From Saprospiraceae bacterium (lineage in GTDB: Bacteria; Bacteroidota; Bacteroidia; Chitinophagales; Saprospiraceae), in NCBI GenBank assembly GCA_016710625.1, contig JADJVK010000002.1:186001-250000 (forward strand): a DNA stretch of 64,000 bases, read 5' to 3'. Below, one piece after another: positions 36,751 to 47,851 of the stretch. The notes under the pieces were generated by a model, which made no database searches, had not been told where the DNA came from, and saw only the letters and a list, made by a program, of their open reading frames with translations. How positions within the stretch are numbered: position 1 is the stretch's first letter; each line of letters starts with the position of its first letter. The position numbers and the translations under genes were made by a program.

Positions 36751-38616
36751 ATGATGGATAGAAATTCCTTGATTGGTATGATATTATTGGTTGGGCTATT
36801 TTTTCTTTGGCTTCAACTAAATCAACCTTCTCAAGATCAAGTTGCGAAACAAAAACAAACTCAGGATTCGCTAGCAAGAGTCACTTTTGTTCAAGATAGT
36901 TTGTCAAAAATAAAATCTACTGAAAATAAACCTGCTTCAAACCCAGTATCTGATTCGATTGCAATGGCTAAAAAAGCACAATCTATGGGTGCTTTTGCGA
37001 ATGCTGCTGTTGGTACAGAAAAGTCGGAAGTTGTTGAAAATGATTTATTTAAAGTAACTTTTACAAATAAAGGTGCTCGAATAAAAGAGGTAGAATTGAA
37101 GAACTATAAAAAATTGACCATCATTGATGGGAAAGAGGCTATGGTTCCTGTAAAATTGTTAGAAGACACAAAAAATAAATTCGAGTATTTATTGCCTGTT
37201 GCAAATGCAGAAAGCGGTTTTATAAATTCTTCCAATTTATATTTTACGCCATCCAAAACTGATAATGGCATTTCATTTAAAGCCGAAATAGGCGATGGAA
37301 AATATATAGAGCAAACTTATACGATTACAAAAGACAATTATAGTATCCAATACAATGTAAATTTTGTAGGGCTAAATAACGTAATCAAAGGGGATGTAAA
37401 TACAATCGAACTTAATTGGGAAAATTATTTGGATAAGTTGGAAAAAAATGCGGACTACGAAAGAAACTATTCTTCAATTTATTACAAACCCAATGAAACC
37501 AAAGTTGACTACTGTAGTTGTACCAAAAATGCCAACGACAATGTGGACAAGCCTTTAAAATGGGTTTCAAATAGTAATCAATTTTTCAATACTTCATTGA
37601 TTGCCAATAATGTATTTACTGGTGCTAATTTGACAACAGAAATGTTTGATAATAGCCAAGAGGATTTGAAAAAATGTAAATCACAAATTAGGATTCCATT
37701 TAATCATAGTGGGAATGAAAGTTTTGGAATGTCAATGTATGTGGGTCCAAATGAGTATGACCGATTGAAGGCTTTTGATGTAAGCTTACAAGATCAGATT
37801 GCATATGGGACTAGTATTTTAGGTACTATCAATCGTTGGCCAATCCGACCTGTTTTTGTTTTCCTTTTAAAAATAATTGGAAGCCCAGGTATGGCAATTT
37901 TGCTTTTAACCTTGTTGGTGAAATTGATTTTAATGCCTTTGACTTATAAAATGGTATATTCTCAATCAAAAATGAGTGTTTTGAAACCTCAAATTGAGAA
38001 ATTAAAAGCAAAATTGGGTGATGATCAACAAGCTGTACAAATGGAGACAATGAAATTGTACAGAGAATATGGCGTGAATCCATTAGGTGGTTGTTTACCG
38101 ATGCTTTTGCAAATGCCTATTTGGTTAGCATTGTATCGATTTTTCCCTGCCTCCATCGAATTCAGACAAGCTAGTTTCTTGTGGGCACCAGATTTATCCA
38201 CTTATGATGAATGGTTGAAGTTTGGTTTTAACGTTCCAGGATTTGGCCATCATGTGAGTTTGTTTGCCCTTTTATGGATGATAACCACTTTGCTTTATAC
38301 TTGGTATAACAGTAAAAATATGGATTTTTCTTCCAATCCGATGATGAAGTATTTGCAATATATTATGCCAGTAACTTTCATTTTCTTCTTTAATAGTTTT
38401 GCATCTGGATTATCTTGTTACTTATGTTTTAGTAATATCTTGAACATCGGTCAAACGATGGGAACAAAATATTTCTTAATCAATGAAGATAAAATAAAAG
38501 CTGAATTGGAGAAATCTAAAAGTGAGCCAAAAAAGAAAAGTGGTTTTGCAAGTAGATTAGAAGAAGCAATGAAACATCAACAAAAAGTTTTAGAAGAGAA
38601 AAATAAAAAGAAATAA
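36751..38616 (+). CDS. yidC: Membrane protein insertase YidC
   Basis: 621 residues. Helps insert proteins into the inner membrane, with SecYEG. N-terminal helix (LIGMILLVGLFFLWLQL), a large periplasmic beta domain (about 80-360), and five C-terminal helices including the family core GSPGMAILLLTLLVKLILMPLTYKM, MLLQMPIWLALYRFFPASIEFR, and the charged cytoplasmic tail rich in K/E/Q (SGFASRLEEAMKHQQKVLEEKNKKK). The Bacteroidota form lacks the extra-long C-tail. A strong terminator follows. Single gene with its own promoter. Confidence 0.97.
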   Translation: MMDRNSLIGMILLVGLFFLWLQLNQPSQDQVAKQKQTQDSLARVTFVQDSLSKIKSTENKPASNPVSDSIAMAKKAQSMGAFANAAVGTEKSEVVENDLFKVTFTNKGARIKEVELKNYKKLTIIDGKEAMVPVKLLEDTKNKFEYLLPVANAESGFINSSNLYFTPSKTDNGISFKAEIGDGKYIEQTYTITKDNYSIQYNVNFVGLNNVIKGDVNTIELNWENYLDKLEKNADYERNYSSIYYKPNETKVDYCSCTKNANDNVDKPLKWVSNSNQFFNTSLIANNVFTGANLTTEMFDNSQEDLKKCKSQIRIPFNHSGNESFGMSMYVGPNEYDRLKAFDVSLQDQIAYGTSILGTINRWPIRPVFVFLLKIIGSPGMAILLLTLLVKLILMPLTYKMVYSQSKMSVLKPQIEKLKAKLGDDQQAVQMETMKLYREYGVNPLGGCLPMLLQMPIWLALYRFFPASIEFRQASFLWAPDLSTYDEWLKFGFNVPGFGHHVSLFALLWMITTLLYTWYNSKNMDFSSNPMMKYLQYIMPVTFIFFFNSFASGLSCYLCFSNILNIGQTMGTKYFLINEDKIKAELEKSKSEPKKKSGFASRLEEAMKHQQKVLEEKNKKK

Positions 38617-38636
38617 TTTTAATATTCTAATATTTG

Positions 38637-38672
38637 AAAGGGGAAATTCTAAAGAAGATTTTCCCCTTTTTT
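38637..38672 (+). terminator. Rho-independent terminator after yidC
   Basis: Inverted repeat AAAGGGGAAA / TTTTCCCCTTT around a short loop, 20 bases after the stop, ending in a T run. Confidence 0.92.
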
Positions 38673-38840
38673 ATTGCTGGATTTATTATTTCATATTTTA
38701 AATTATTAAATATGAAGAAATTTATTCACTATAATTTAGTAAAATGAATGGATAATTACTACACTTAAAATTAAATTTATTGATTTTTACTTCATTTCGT
38801 ATTTTGAATACTCCTAACTTTGCATTCAAAACTTTTTATT

Positions 38841-39362
38841 ATGAAAACACTGATTGTTTTTTTAATTTTATTTATTAGTTCAATTTCCTTTTCACAAACA
38901 AATTATCATACTTGGGTAAGTACAAATTTTGACGAAGGGATTAGTAAAAGATATAGTATTTATGAATTAAAAGATTCTTCCATAGTATTTTCAAAAAACA
39001 ATAAAATGGATTTTTCAAAAGGGAATTTAATCGAATTAAACATCAATCAAATTGAGAAGATTTCTTTTAGGAATAAATATAATATTTTAACATTTACAAT
39101 AATAGGTGCTGGAGTAGGGGCTTTTATTGGATATTTATATGGTAATAATTTAGATAAAAATGCTAAACCTTGTATGTCAAATATTATATGTGAATCTTTG
39201 GGTAAAGATTCTAACAGAAAAGTATATAGTTTTATTGGTACAATTTCGGGTGCAGCTGTAGGGCTTTCCGCAAGTTTTATTAAAACTTCCTTTAACCTAA
39301 ATAAGAGTTATTATAAATATAAAGTTGAAAAGGAGTTTTTATCATCTTACAAATTGAATTAA
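38841..39362 (+). CDS. Exported protein with a glycine-zipper-like membrane segment, unknown function
   Basis: 173 residues from ATG 38841; a TTG at 38820 is inside a -7-like TAACTTTG (38815-38822) and is not the start. Signal peptide MKTLIVFLILFISSISFSQ. Middle: KDSSIVFSKNN and repeated short strands, then two glycine-rich hydrophobic stretches (FTIIGAGVGAFIGYLYGNNLD and YSFIGTISGAAVGLSASFI) like a glycine zipper. Not recognised. Its promoter is independent. Confidence 0.65.
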   Translation: MKTLIVFLILFISSISFSQTNYHTWVSTNFDEGISKRYSIYELKDSSIVFSKNNKMDFSKGNLIELNINQIEKISFRNKYNILTFTIIGAGVGAFIGYLYGNNLDKNAKPCMSNIICESLGKDSNRKVYSFIGTISGAAVGLSASFIKTSFNLNKSYYKYKVEKEFLSSYKLN

Positions 39363-39424
39363 CTCAAAAAAATTGTAAAATAATATTTGATTCAAATTTT
39401 TTTGTTTGATTAAATTATTGATAA

Positions 39425-40429
39425 CTACATTTCCATTCTAGCCATTGGTTCTACCTCCAAACCTACAAATTCGCTTTTTAGATATTTGTAATGAGCAGCC
39501 ATAGCAATCATTCCAGCATTGTCTGTACAGTATTGAAAATCAGGAATATACGTATTCCATTTGTATTTAATACCATACTCTTCTATTGCTTTTCTCAGTC
39601 CTGAATTGGCAGAAACACCGCCTGCAATGGCTATCTCATTGATTTTATGTGCCTTTGCAGCTTTGGAAAGTTTTTTCATTAAAATAGAGATAATCCTATC
39701 CTGAATAGATCGGCACAAATCAGCTAGATGATTGGCGATAAAGGTTGAGTCTTCCTTTTGCTTTTTCTGTAAAAAATATAAAATTGCAGTTTTTAATCCA
39801 CTAAAACTAAAATCGTAATTCGGAATCTGAGGCTCTGGAAACTCAAAAATAGGGTTCCCTTCCTTAGCTAATTTATCTATTAATGGACCAGCAGGATAAC
39901 CCAATCCTAATATTTTTCCACTTTTATCAAAAGCTTCCCCAGCCGCATCATCAATTGTTTGACCCAAAACTTCGAAAGTAAATAAATCGTGAACTTTCAC
40001 AATTTGAGTGTGTCCGCCGGAAACCGTAAGGCATAAAAATGGAAAATTAGGCTTTGGTTCGTCAATGAAATGTGCTAAAATATGAGCTTGCATATGATGC
40101 ACTTCGATCAAAGGAATACTCAGTGCCATCGCAAACCCCTTGGCAAAAGAAACACCCACCAAAAGAGACCCTAATAAACCAGGACCTCTAGTGAATGCAA
40201 CTGCATTCAACTGATTTTTTTGGATTTTAGCTTGATCTAATGCTGCTTCGACGACTGGTAAAATACTTTCTTGATGTGCTCTCGAAGCAACTTCAGGAAC
40301 TACTCCTCCATATTGTTCATGGATTTGCTGAGTGGCGGTGACATTACTCACTACTTTTCCATCAATAATAACGGCTGCAGAAGTGTCATCACAGGATGAT
40401 TCGATAGCTAAAATAATAATTGAATTCAT
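39425..40429 (-). CDS. tsaD: tRNA N6-threonylcarbamoyladenosine transferase TsaD
   Basis: 334 residues. Part of the t6A synthesis machinery for ANN-decoding tRNAs. Seen: the ASKHA nucleotide-binding start LAIESSCDDTSAAVI, YGGVVPEVASRAHQE, FTRGPGLLGSLLVGVSFAKG, metal-binding VHHMQAHILAH, and LTVSGGHTQIV, with GGVSANSGLR at the end. Near-universal gene. Its minus-strand neighbour PorE-like is 52 bases upstream. Confidence 0.97.
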   Translation of the reverse strand: MNSIIILAIESSCDDTSAAVIIDGKVVSNVTATQQIHEQYGGVVPEVASRAHQESILPVVEAALDQAKIQKNQLNAVAFTRGPGLLGSLLVGVSFAKGFAMALSIPLIEVHHMQAHILAHFIDEPKPNFPFLCLTVSGGHTQIVKVHDLFTFEVLGQTIDDAAGEAFDKSGKILGLGYPAGPLIDKLAKEGNPIFEFPEPQIPNYDFSFSGLKTAILYFLQKKQKEDSTFIANHLADLCRSIQDRIISILMKKLSKAAKAHKINEIAIAGGVSANSGLRKAIEEYGIKYKWNTYIPDFQYCTDNAGMIAMAAHYKYLKSEFVGLEVEPMARMEM

Positions 40430-40481
40430 ATGAAAATCAAGAAACTTGAAAGATTTAACATAAAAAGTGGTGTAATGTTGC

Positions 40482-42560
40482 TTAATTTTCTATTGTTTCC
40501 ACTATTTCTACTCTTCTTTCTCTACTAGCCTTGACATCATAAACTGAAGCTGGTAAATTCTCCAAATCATCACTCACATCACTTGGTGCGGTAGTTTCAC
40601 CTAATGGTTTTTCAGAAATTATTAATGCACCAGATTTTATGTATTTTTGTAAAGCACCAAAGTTCCAAACTTTAAAATGATTGTTCACACAGTTGATTCT
40701 TCTTTTTGCTAGGCTAAAATTGTATTCAGAAGTTGCTCTGGGGCTAGTATAACCTTTAATAAAAATTTCTATTGTTTTCCCGGTGTTTAGCTTTTGATAT
40801 AATTGGGCAGAGAAATTATTCAATTTTTCCATTCCTAATTCTACTTCATTTTCAAAAAAGTCATCAATTGCTTTGACGTTGGATTCATTTTCACTTTCTT
40901 TTTTATTTGAAAGGAACTCAGTTTTGAATAACTCTTTTTTTTGCCTGTAATAATGATAAGTGTCTTGGTAATTTTTCAATGTGGTTGTTTCTATTGTTCT
41001 TTTATCTGGCTCATCATTATCATAATATAATGTAATAGGCAATAATGAATTTAGATTTTCCTTTGTATTAGTCTGATTTACAAGTACAACTTTTGTTGGT
41101 TCTGGGTTCTGAATCACTGATTTTGTTGTTACGATTTTTTTGATATTTGGGGAATCAACATCTGCAATTATTGGTGTTTCAATAGTAGTTTTTTCCACCT
41201 TTTTCATTTCTTTTTCAATAGCTGGAACCACTAATTTTTGCTCAAAGGTGTCCACTTTTGACACAGAAATAGTCGGGGTAGGTTGTGGATTGTTTAATTT
41301 AGCTTGATAGATATCATAACAGCAAGTTTGGTTGTTTTTATCCAAATAAAGGGAACCAGGCCTATTGGAAGAAAGATAGATTCTGTCTTTTTTAGCACTT
41401 TCACTATAGTACAAATCATCTAAACTACTATTGTATGGCAATCCTAAATTGGTGATTTTTTTATCCGAAGCCATTTTAAAAATATCATATCCTCCCAATC
41501 CTCCATGTCCTAAAGAACTGAAATACAAGGCTTTTTCTTTTGAGTCATAGAATGGAGTTATTTCATTTTCGGCTGTATTGACTTCAGATAAGTTTATTGG
41601 CTTGTCATAGTAATTATCCAATAATTTTGCTTTCCAAATGTCTAATTTCCCTTTACCACCAGCTCTGTTTGACACAAAATATAAATATTCTTTTTGCTCT
41701 GTACTATCATAAACAATTTGTGGCTGTGTTGTCGTAATTCGATTTTCATTTATTGGAAAATCTAATTTATAAGGTTTGCTCCATTTTCCATTCTTTTCAA
41801 TATGAGATTCGTATAAATTACATTGTATTTCATTGTCATTCAAATAGATACATTTTGTAAAAATAATTTTATCTTTAGAATTATTCATGGTAAGATGAGC
41901 AACATGAGTAGAATCTTTGGGATCAAATTGGTTGATTACTTTTCCTTTTTCATCCTCTTTTGCCAACATGATTTTTGCAAAGACTCTTTTCGGAGTATGT
42001 TTATCATTTGAATATAGAAATCTCATGGAACTAAAATATAAGCTATCCCCAATTTTAATGGGAGCAAAATCAGAAAATTCTGAATTTATTTTTTCCATTT
42101 TTTTCAACTTTACAGTCGTATCATTTGGTATTGTGCCAAGCTGATTGATTTCATTGACAGTTTGTAAAGATTTCTCAATCAAGTTTTTATTTAAGGAATT
42201 GGAATTTTGAAATTGAGAATATAAAGTTTTTGCTTGTTCATAATTTCCTAAATATTTATAAGTTTCAGCCAAATAAAAAGCTGCATCTGGGTAATTTCTA
42301 TTTAGTTTCTTATTAGCATTAATTTTTGATAAATAGATTTCAGCAACATTATAAGAATGTGATTGGAAGGCTGCCATCCCAACTTTTGAGTAAAGGTCAC
42401 AATTAGTACTAAATTCTAATGCACTTTTATAATGCATCATTGCTTCATAAAAATTTCCTTTATTAAATGCCTTATCACCTTCCTTTTCAAAAGCAGCAGA
42501 CGACTGACCGAAACTAGTGTATTGAATTATAAAGATTAATAGATAAAATAAATATCTCAT
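40482..42560 (-). CDS. PorE-like protein: TPR, PD40 propeller and OmpA domain (T9SS component candidate)
   Basis: 692 residues. Signal peptide (MRYLFYLLIFIIQYTSFGQ), TPR region about 20-135 (GDKAFNKGNFYEAMMHYKSALE, AAFYLAETYKYLGNYEQAKTLY), then a WD40/PD40-type beta-propeller with repeats such as YLYFVSNRAGGKGKLDIWKA, ALYFSSLGHGGLGGYDIFK and RIYLSSNRPGS, a low-complexity linker, and an OmpA-like C-terminal domain (IEIFIKGYTSPRATSEYNFSLAKRRINC). This domain order is that of PorE, a peptidoglycan-bound subunit of the type 9 secretion system, though paralogues with other roles exist. Fits the T9SS cargo found in the window. Confidence 0.8.
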   Translation of the reverse strand: MRYLFYLLIFIIQYTSFGQSSAAFEKEGDKAFNKGNFYEAMMHYKSALEFSTNCDLYSKVGMAAFQSHSYNVAEIYLSKINANKKLNRNYPDAAFYLAETYKYLGNYEQAKTLYSQFQNSNSLNKNLIEKSLQTVNEINQLGTIPNDTTVKLKKMEKINSEFSDFAPIKIGDSLYFSSMRFLYSNDKHTPKRVFAKIMLAKEDEKGKVINQFDPKDSTHVAHLTMNNSKDKIIFTKCIYLNDNEIQCNLYESHIEKNGKWSKPYKLDFPINENRITTTQPQIVYDSTEQKEYLYFVSNRAGGKGKLDIWKAKLLDNYYDKPINLSEVNTAENEITPFYDSKEKALYFSSLGHGGLGGYDIFKMASDKKITNLGLPYNSSLDDLYYSESAKKDRIYLSSNRPGSLYLDKNNQTCCYDIYQAKLNNPQPTPTISVSKVDTFEQKLVVPAIEKEMKKVEKTTIETPIIADVDSPNIKKIVTTKSVIQNPEPTKVVLVNQTNTKENLNSLLPITLYYDNDEPDKRTIETTTLKNYQDTYHYYRQKKELFKTEFLSNKKESENESNVKAIDDFFENEVELGMEKLNNFSAQLYQKLNTGKTIEIFIKGYTSPRATSEYNFSLAKRRINCVNNHFKVWNFGALQKYIKSGALIISEKPLGETTAPSDVSDDLENLPASVYDVKASRERRVEIVETIEN

Positions 42561-42640
42561 TTATAATTACTTAGTAATATTAACATTATTATGTTTCTAA
42601 GATACAAAAAGTGAGCAATTTGCTATCTATTTTATAAAAA

Positions 42641-43830
42641 TTATTTTAATCCCCTCTCAATATCTTCGATAATATCATCAATTGCTTCTATCCCAACAGA
42701 AACTCTGATTAATCCATCAGTAATTCCATTTTGTTCCCTAATTTCTTTTGCAACATTTATATGAGACATGGTTGCAGGATGTAAAATCAAAGTATCCACA
42801 TCCCCTAAAGTTGGAGCTAATGAGCACATTTTTAAACTATTCATAAATTTTATTCCTGCATCTAACCCTCCAGATAGTTCAAAACTCAACATCGCACCAA
42901 AATTCTTCATCTGTTTTTTTGCAATTTCATGATGTCTATGGCTCGACAATGAAGGGTGGTTTACTGTGATAACTTTTTGATTTGTAGATAAATAAGTAGC
43001 TAATCGATTGGCGTTTTCACAATGTTTTTCCATTCTCAAAGGCAATGTCTTCATACCCATATAAGTCAACCAAGCATCAAAAGGATTGCAATTGGTTCCC
43101 ACTAATTTCATTGCAGTCCAGATTTTTTTCATGCCTATTACATCTGTTCCGATAATTGCTCCAGAAATCGAATTGCCGTGCCCATTTAAATATTTTGTGG
43201 TGGAATGAATCACATAATCAACTCCTAATAATAATGGTTGTTGTAAATATGGCGTCGCAAATGTATTATCAGCACATGTTATTTTATCATACTTTTTAGC
43301 TAAAGAGACTAAAATATTGATATCTACACAATCTAATGTTGGGTTTGATGGAGTTTCAAAATAAATCATTTTGATGGATGGATGCTCCCTCAATTTATCT
43401 TCAACTAATTCAGCATTGTTTAAATCTACCAAATAAATTCCTATTCCAAGTGGTTGAAGAATTTTTAATAATAATTCTGTAGTTCCACCATAAAGATTTC
43501 CTTGGGTAAGAATCGCATCTCCAGATTGGAGAAGCCCCATAAATAAGGTGCTGATAGCGGACATTCCGGAGGATGTCATGATTCCTTGAGCTTCAAGTTC
43601 ACTTCCAAAAGATTCTAATGCTGCAATTTTATGAGCAACAGCATCCACTGTCGGGTTTCCATATCTTCCATAAACATGCCCAATTTCATTCCTCTAAAAA
43701 TGGATTCTCCTTGCTCAAGATTTTCAAAATCAAATGAGGAAGTAGCATAAATGGGCAATTGATGTGGTTGTGTCGTTAATGGATTATTTAGTTCATGAAC
43801 ACAAATCGATTCAAATTTTAATTTTTCCAT
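42641..43830 (-). CDS. Cystathionine gamma-synthase/lyase or methionine gamma-lyase family PLP enzyme (frameshifted)
   Basis: Repaired length 396 residues. Fold-type I PLP enzyme of the gamma family, acting on sulfur amino acids. N-terminal MEKLKFESICVHELNNPLTTQPHQLPIYATSSFDFEN; after IFRG the frame changes near 43690, where one extra base would give NEIGHVYGRYGNPTVDAVAHKIAALE. The rest holds ATSGM (as MTSSGMSAISTLF), the PLP-binding Lys in VIHSTTKYLNGHGNSISGAI, and RVSVGIEAIDDIIEDI. The exact reaction cannot be set. Its ATG overlaps the alaS stop by one base, so translation is coupled. Shift probably a sequence error. Confidence 0.85.
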
Positions 43831-46453
43831 TAGGCAATTAATTTTTCAAGTACCGCCAAAGAATTAGATAACCCAGCTACATTTTGACCGCCAGCAGTTG
43901 CAAAACCAGCTTGACCGCCGCCACCTCCTTGGATTTCTTTAGCCATTTCTCTTACAAACTGACCTGCATTCCAACCTTTTTCTTTGCAAAGATTTTCACT
44001 GATAATGACAGTAATCATGGGTTTGTCATTTGCAATATTTCCAAATCCAAAGACAGCATTTCCAAATTTTTTCTCTAAATTGAATGCAATCGTTTTAATT
44101 GCTTTTGGATCAGAAATAGGTAATGTTTTTTGTAAAAAATGAATTCCATTAACTTGCTTAACTTCTTTTTCTAAATCATTGGCTAATTGAATAGCTTGAT
44201 TATCAATTAGTTTTTCAAGCTCTTTTTGTAATTTTTTATTTTCTTCTTGTAAAGTTAAAATTGCTTTAGAAGCATTTTTAGGACTTTTTACAATCTCTCT
44301 AATATTATTTAATTCAAGTAATTCCGTATTGATATAGTTTTCTGCTGCATCCGCTACTATTGCTTCTATTCTTCTAACTCCAGCAGCTACAGCACTTTCC
44401 GTTAAAATTTTAAAATATCCTAGTTGTCCAGTTGCTTTAGCATGAGTACCTCCACAAAGCTCAACAGAAAAATTTGGATCAAATGTGATTATTCTAACGG
44501 AATCACCATATTTTTCACCAAATAACATCATCGCTCCTGTTTTTCTTGCTTCTTCTATCGGTACATTCCTTTGTTCTAATAATGGAATGTTTGCTCTAAT
44601 CTTTTCATTTACAATTTTTTCAATCTTTTGGATCTCCTCATCCGTTACTTTTTGGAAATGAGAAAAGTCGAATCTCAATCGATTGGCATCTACATCTTGC
44701 CCTTTTTGTAAAGCATGTTTCCCAACCACTTCGTGTAGTGCAGCATGCATTAAGTGAACGGCAGTATGATGATTTGAAGTAGAAAGACGCAAAGTTTCAT
44801 TCACAATTGCTTTTATATTTCCCTCGAAATTAGATGGGAATTTATTCACAACATGTATTGTTAAATCATTTTCTTTCTGTGTATCAATTACATTAATTGT
44901 CTCATTGTCAATGATTAATGTTCCTTTGTCGCCAGCTTGTCCACCACTTTGAGCATAAAAGGGTGTTCTATCAAGAACTAATTGAAATTGATTTTGCCCT
45001 TTAGCCTGAACGGTTCTATATTTAATAATTTTCACATTTTCTAGAACTAAATGATCATATCCATCAAAGGTGGAAGTAGGGATATCTGACGTAATTATCC
45101 AATCACCAGTTGTTTTCTTTGCATCTGCTTTTGATCTTTCTTTTTGTTCGTTTAATGCTTGATTAAATGCTTCTTTGTTGATTGTCCAACCCTTTTCTGC
45201 TGCAATTAACTCAGTCAAATCAATAGGAAAACCGTAAGTATCTAGCAATTCAAAAGCTTCAACACCACTAATAACCCGTTCACAGGCACTAACGAATCGA
45301 ATCTTTTCAACCCACCTTCTAAGGTTCTTAAAAATGATTTTTCTTCCTCCAAAATTACTTTTTGCACAAAATCTTGCTGAGCAATTAGCTCTGGAAATAC
45401 GAATTCGAACTCAGAAGCTAATAATGGAACAAGTTTGTAAAGTAATGGAGTTTCACGATTCAAAAAGGAGTAATAATAACGAACTGCTCTTCTTAGGATT
45501 CTACGAACTACATAACCTGCACCATTATTGGATGGTAATTCCCCATCTGCAATGGTAAAAGCTACTGCTCTTATATGGTCAGCAACTACTCGAATCGCAA
45601 TATCTTGCTTTGCACTTCTTTCATAACTACCTTCATAACTTACATTGGTTTCCTTCTCAATGAATTGAATCAATGGTGTAAAAACATCAGTATCATAAGT
45701 ATATTTTTTCCCTTGGATAGTCATACAGAGACGTTCAAATCCCATTCCTGTATCCACATGCTTTGCAGGTAGTGGTTCAAGTGATTTATCTGCTTTACGG
45801 TTAAATTGCATGAATACATTATTCCAAATTTCTACTACCTGAGGATGATCTTTGTTCACCAATTCATTTCCAGGTATTTTAGCAATATCATCATCTGACC
45901 TTAAATCAATGTGAATTTCGGAGCAAGGGCCACATGGACCCATTTCGCCCATTTCCCAGAAATTATCTTTTTTATTGCCATATAGAATATGAGATTCTGG
46001 AAGATATTTCAACCATATTTTTTTAGCTTCCTCATCTGAATCTAGATTTTCAGCTTTGTCACCTCCAAAAACTGTAGCATATAACTTATCTTTTGGTAGT
46101 TTGTACACGTCAGTCAGTAGCTCCCAAGACCAAGCAATTGCTTCTTCTTTAAAGTAGTCGCCAAAAGACCAATTTCCAAGCATTTCAAAAAGAGTATGAT
46201 GTGTACCATCCATTCCAACATCCTCTAAATCATTATGTTTTCCCGAAACTCTCAAACATTTTTGAGTGTCAGCGACCCTTTTATTTACAATTTTTTTATT
46301 GCCTAAAAAGAAATCTTTAAACTGTACCATTCCAGAATTGGTGAACATTAAAGTAGGGTCATTTTTATTCACCAAAGGGGAAGATGGAACAATTTTATGT
46401 TGTTTTGATTCGAAAAAATCCAAAAAAGCGGAACGTATTTCTTTTGACTTCAT
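43830..46453 (-). CDS. alaS: Alanyl-tRNA synthetase (frameshifted in the aminoacylation domain)
   Basis: Charges tRNA-Ala; normally essential. Start ATG 46453. N-terminal catalytic half: RSAFLDFFESKQHKIVPSSPLVNKNDPTLMFTNSGMVQFKDFFLG, MLGNWSFGDYFKEEAI, GEMGPCGPCSEIHID and NNGAGYVVRRILRRAVRYYYSF. At about 45275-45310 one base is missing; restoring it gives CERVISGVEAFELLDTYGFPIDLTELIA. Second half: editing-domain zinc motifs HHTAVHLMHAALHEV and CGGTHAKATGQLGYFKI, and the C-terminal GGGGGQAGFATAGGQN. Repaired length 874 residues, normal. Divergent from the M23 peptidase gene. Confidence 0.93.
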
Positions 46454-46696
46454 TATTGATATTCTAAATTATGTATAAGAATTGAGTTGCAAATTTAAGA
46501 CCTTAATTAGTAATTGCAATAGTTTGAAAGTTAATAATTTGAAATGATACAAAAAATATTTGAATAAATAATTTAAAGTGAATATATGTATATTGTTATT
46601 TTTTAGTTGTTTATACATTTTATTTCTATACATATTATATTATTTTTATTTGATGCTAAAAAAATAAATAAAGTTTATAAAAATACTTAAGAATGC

Positions 46697-46727
46697 TTTG
46701 TTTTTAAAGATTTGATTTCTATTTTTG
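46697..46727 (+). promoter_or_regulatory. Promoter of the M23 peptidase gene, in the alaS-M23 divergent spacer
   Basis: TTTG (46697-46700) and TATTTTTG (46720-46727), 19-base spacing, 67 bases before the ATG. The rest of the 340-base spacer 46454-46794 is AT-rich and shows no gene. Confidence 0.65.
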
Positions 46728-46794
46728 CGTTTGGTAAATTAAACACTAAGTAGAAAATCTATTATCAAAAATTGATATTGGAACATTTTGTTAT

Positions 46795-47784
46795 ATGTTT
46801 AAAAGAAAAGAAAAATTTATTTACAACAAAACTACCTTAACTTACGAAAAAGTTGTAGTATCATTGAAGCAACAGTTATTAAGACTGTTTAGCTTCTTTT
46901 CTGTTGCTGTTGTAACATCAATTATATTTTTATCCGTTGCTTTCAAATATTTTCCATCACCTAGAGAAGCTCAATTAAAAAGACAAATCGAACAAATGGA
47001 GTATAAATACTCTGGTTTGAATAGTGAGTTACAAGATATGTCGAAGGTTTTAGAAAATATTCAACAAAGAGATGCTGGCGTTCATAGAATGATGTTTGGA
47101 ATGGAGCCAATTGACAAAGCCGTTTGGAATGGTGGAGTTGGTGGACATAATAGATATGAGGATTTATTCAATTATGGTGGTTCTAGCAAAGTTATAGAAA
47201 ACACGTTGTCAAAAGCTGAGTTATTACAAAGGCAGTTGGTGATGCAATCAAAATCTTTAGACACAATTCAACAATTGGCTAAAGAAAAAGAAAAAATGTT
47301 ATCTTCTATTCCTTCTATAAAACCTGTTAGAGAAGATAAATTAAATAGATCAATTTCCCTTTTGTCAGGATTTGGAATGAGAATTCACCCTATACATAAA
47401 ATATCAAAAATGCATGCTGGTATTGATTTTGCTGCACCTAAGGGAACTTCAATTCAAGCAACTGGTGACGGTAGAGTGGTGAAAGTTGATTTCAATAGTA
47501 GAGGATATGGAAATTATGTAGTCATTGATCATGGTTATGGTTACGAAACTTTATATGGTCATATGTCTAGAGTGGATGTGCATTTAGGTCAAAAAATAAC
47601 CAAAGGACAAAGAATAGGTTTGATAGGTAGTACAGGAACTTCTACAGCTCCACATTGTCATTATGAAATTCATTACAAAGGGAATCCAATCAACCCAATT
47701 CAGTTTTGTTTGGATGGTTTGACTCCTTTAGAATATCAAGAAATGGTAAATGCGTCTGCTGCATCCAATCAATCATTCGATTAA
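46795..47784 (+). CDS. M23 family metallopeptidase, membrane-anchored
   Basis: 329 residues. One membrane helix (about 33-50), a coiled-coil region (REAQLKRQIEQMEYKYSGLNSELQDMSKVLENIQQ), then the LytM/M23 domain: zinc His in MHAGIDFAAPKGTSI, GRVVKVDFNSRGYGNYVVIDHGYGYETLYGHM, and TAPHCHYEIH with the H-x-H zinc pair. This is a cell-wall peptide-bridge endopeptidase architecture that is conserved next to alaS in the phylum. It has its own promoter and terminator. Confidence 0.95.
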   Translation: MFKRKEKFIYNKTTLTYEKVVVSLKQQLLRLFSFFSVAVVTSIIFLSVAFKYFPSPREAQLKRQIEQMEYKYSGLNSELQDMSKVLENIQQRDAGVHRMMFGMEPIDKAVWNGGVGGHNRYEDLFNYGGSSKVIENTLSKAELLQRQLVMQSKSLDTIQQLAKEKEKMLSSIPSIKPVREDKLNRSISLLSGFGMRIHPIHKISKMHAGIDFAAPKGTSIQATGDGRVVKVDFNSRGYGNYVVIDHGYGYETLYGHMSRVDVHLGQKITKGQRIGLIGSTGTSTAPHCHYEIHYKGNPINPIQFCLDGLTPLEYQEMVNASAASNQSFD

Positions 47785-47807
47785 TCTTTATATTTTTTTA
47801 TAAAATT

Positions 47808-47845
47808 AAAAAGAGCTTTACTTGAATTAGTAAAGCTCTTTTTTT
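47808..47845 (+). terminator. Rho-independent terminator after the M23 peptidase gene
   Basis: Inverted repeat AAAAAGAGCTTTAC / GTAAAGCTCTTTTT, ending in a T run, 24 bases after the stop. Confidence 0.92.
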
Positions 47846-47851
47846 GTTTTA

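Noticed and set aside
45242..45320. Programmed frameshift in alaS
   Set aside because: No slippery heptamer or downstream structure is visible at the break and alaS is not known to use recoding; a missing base is simpler.
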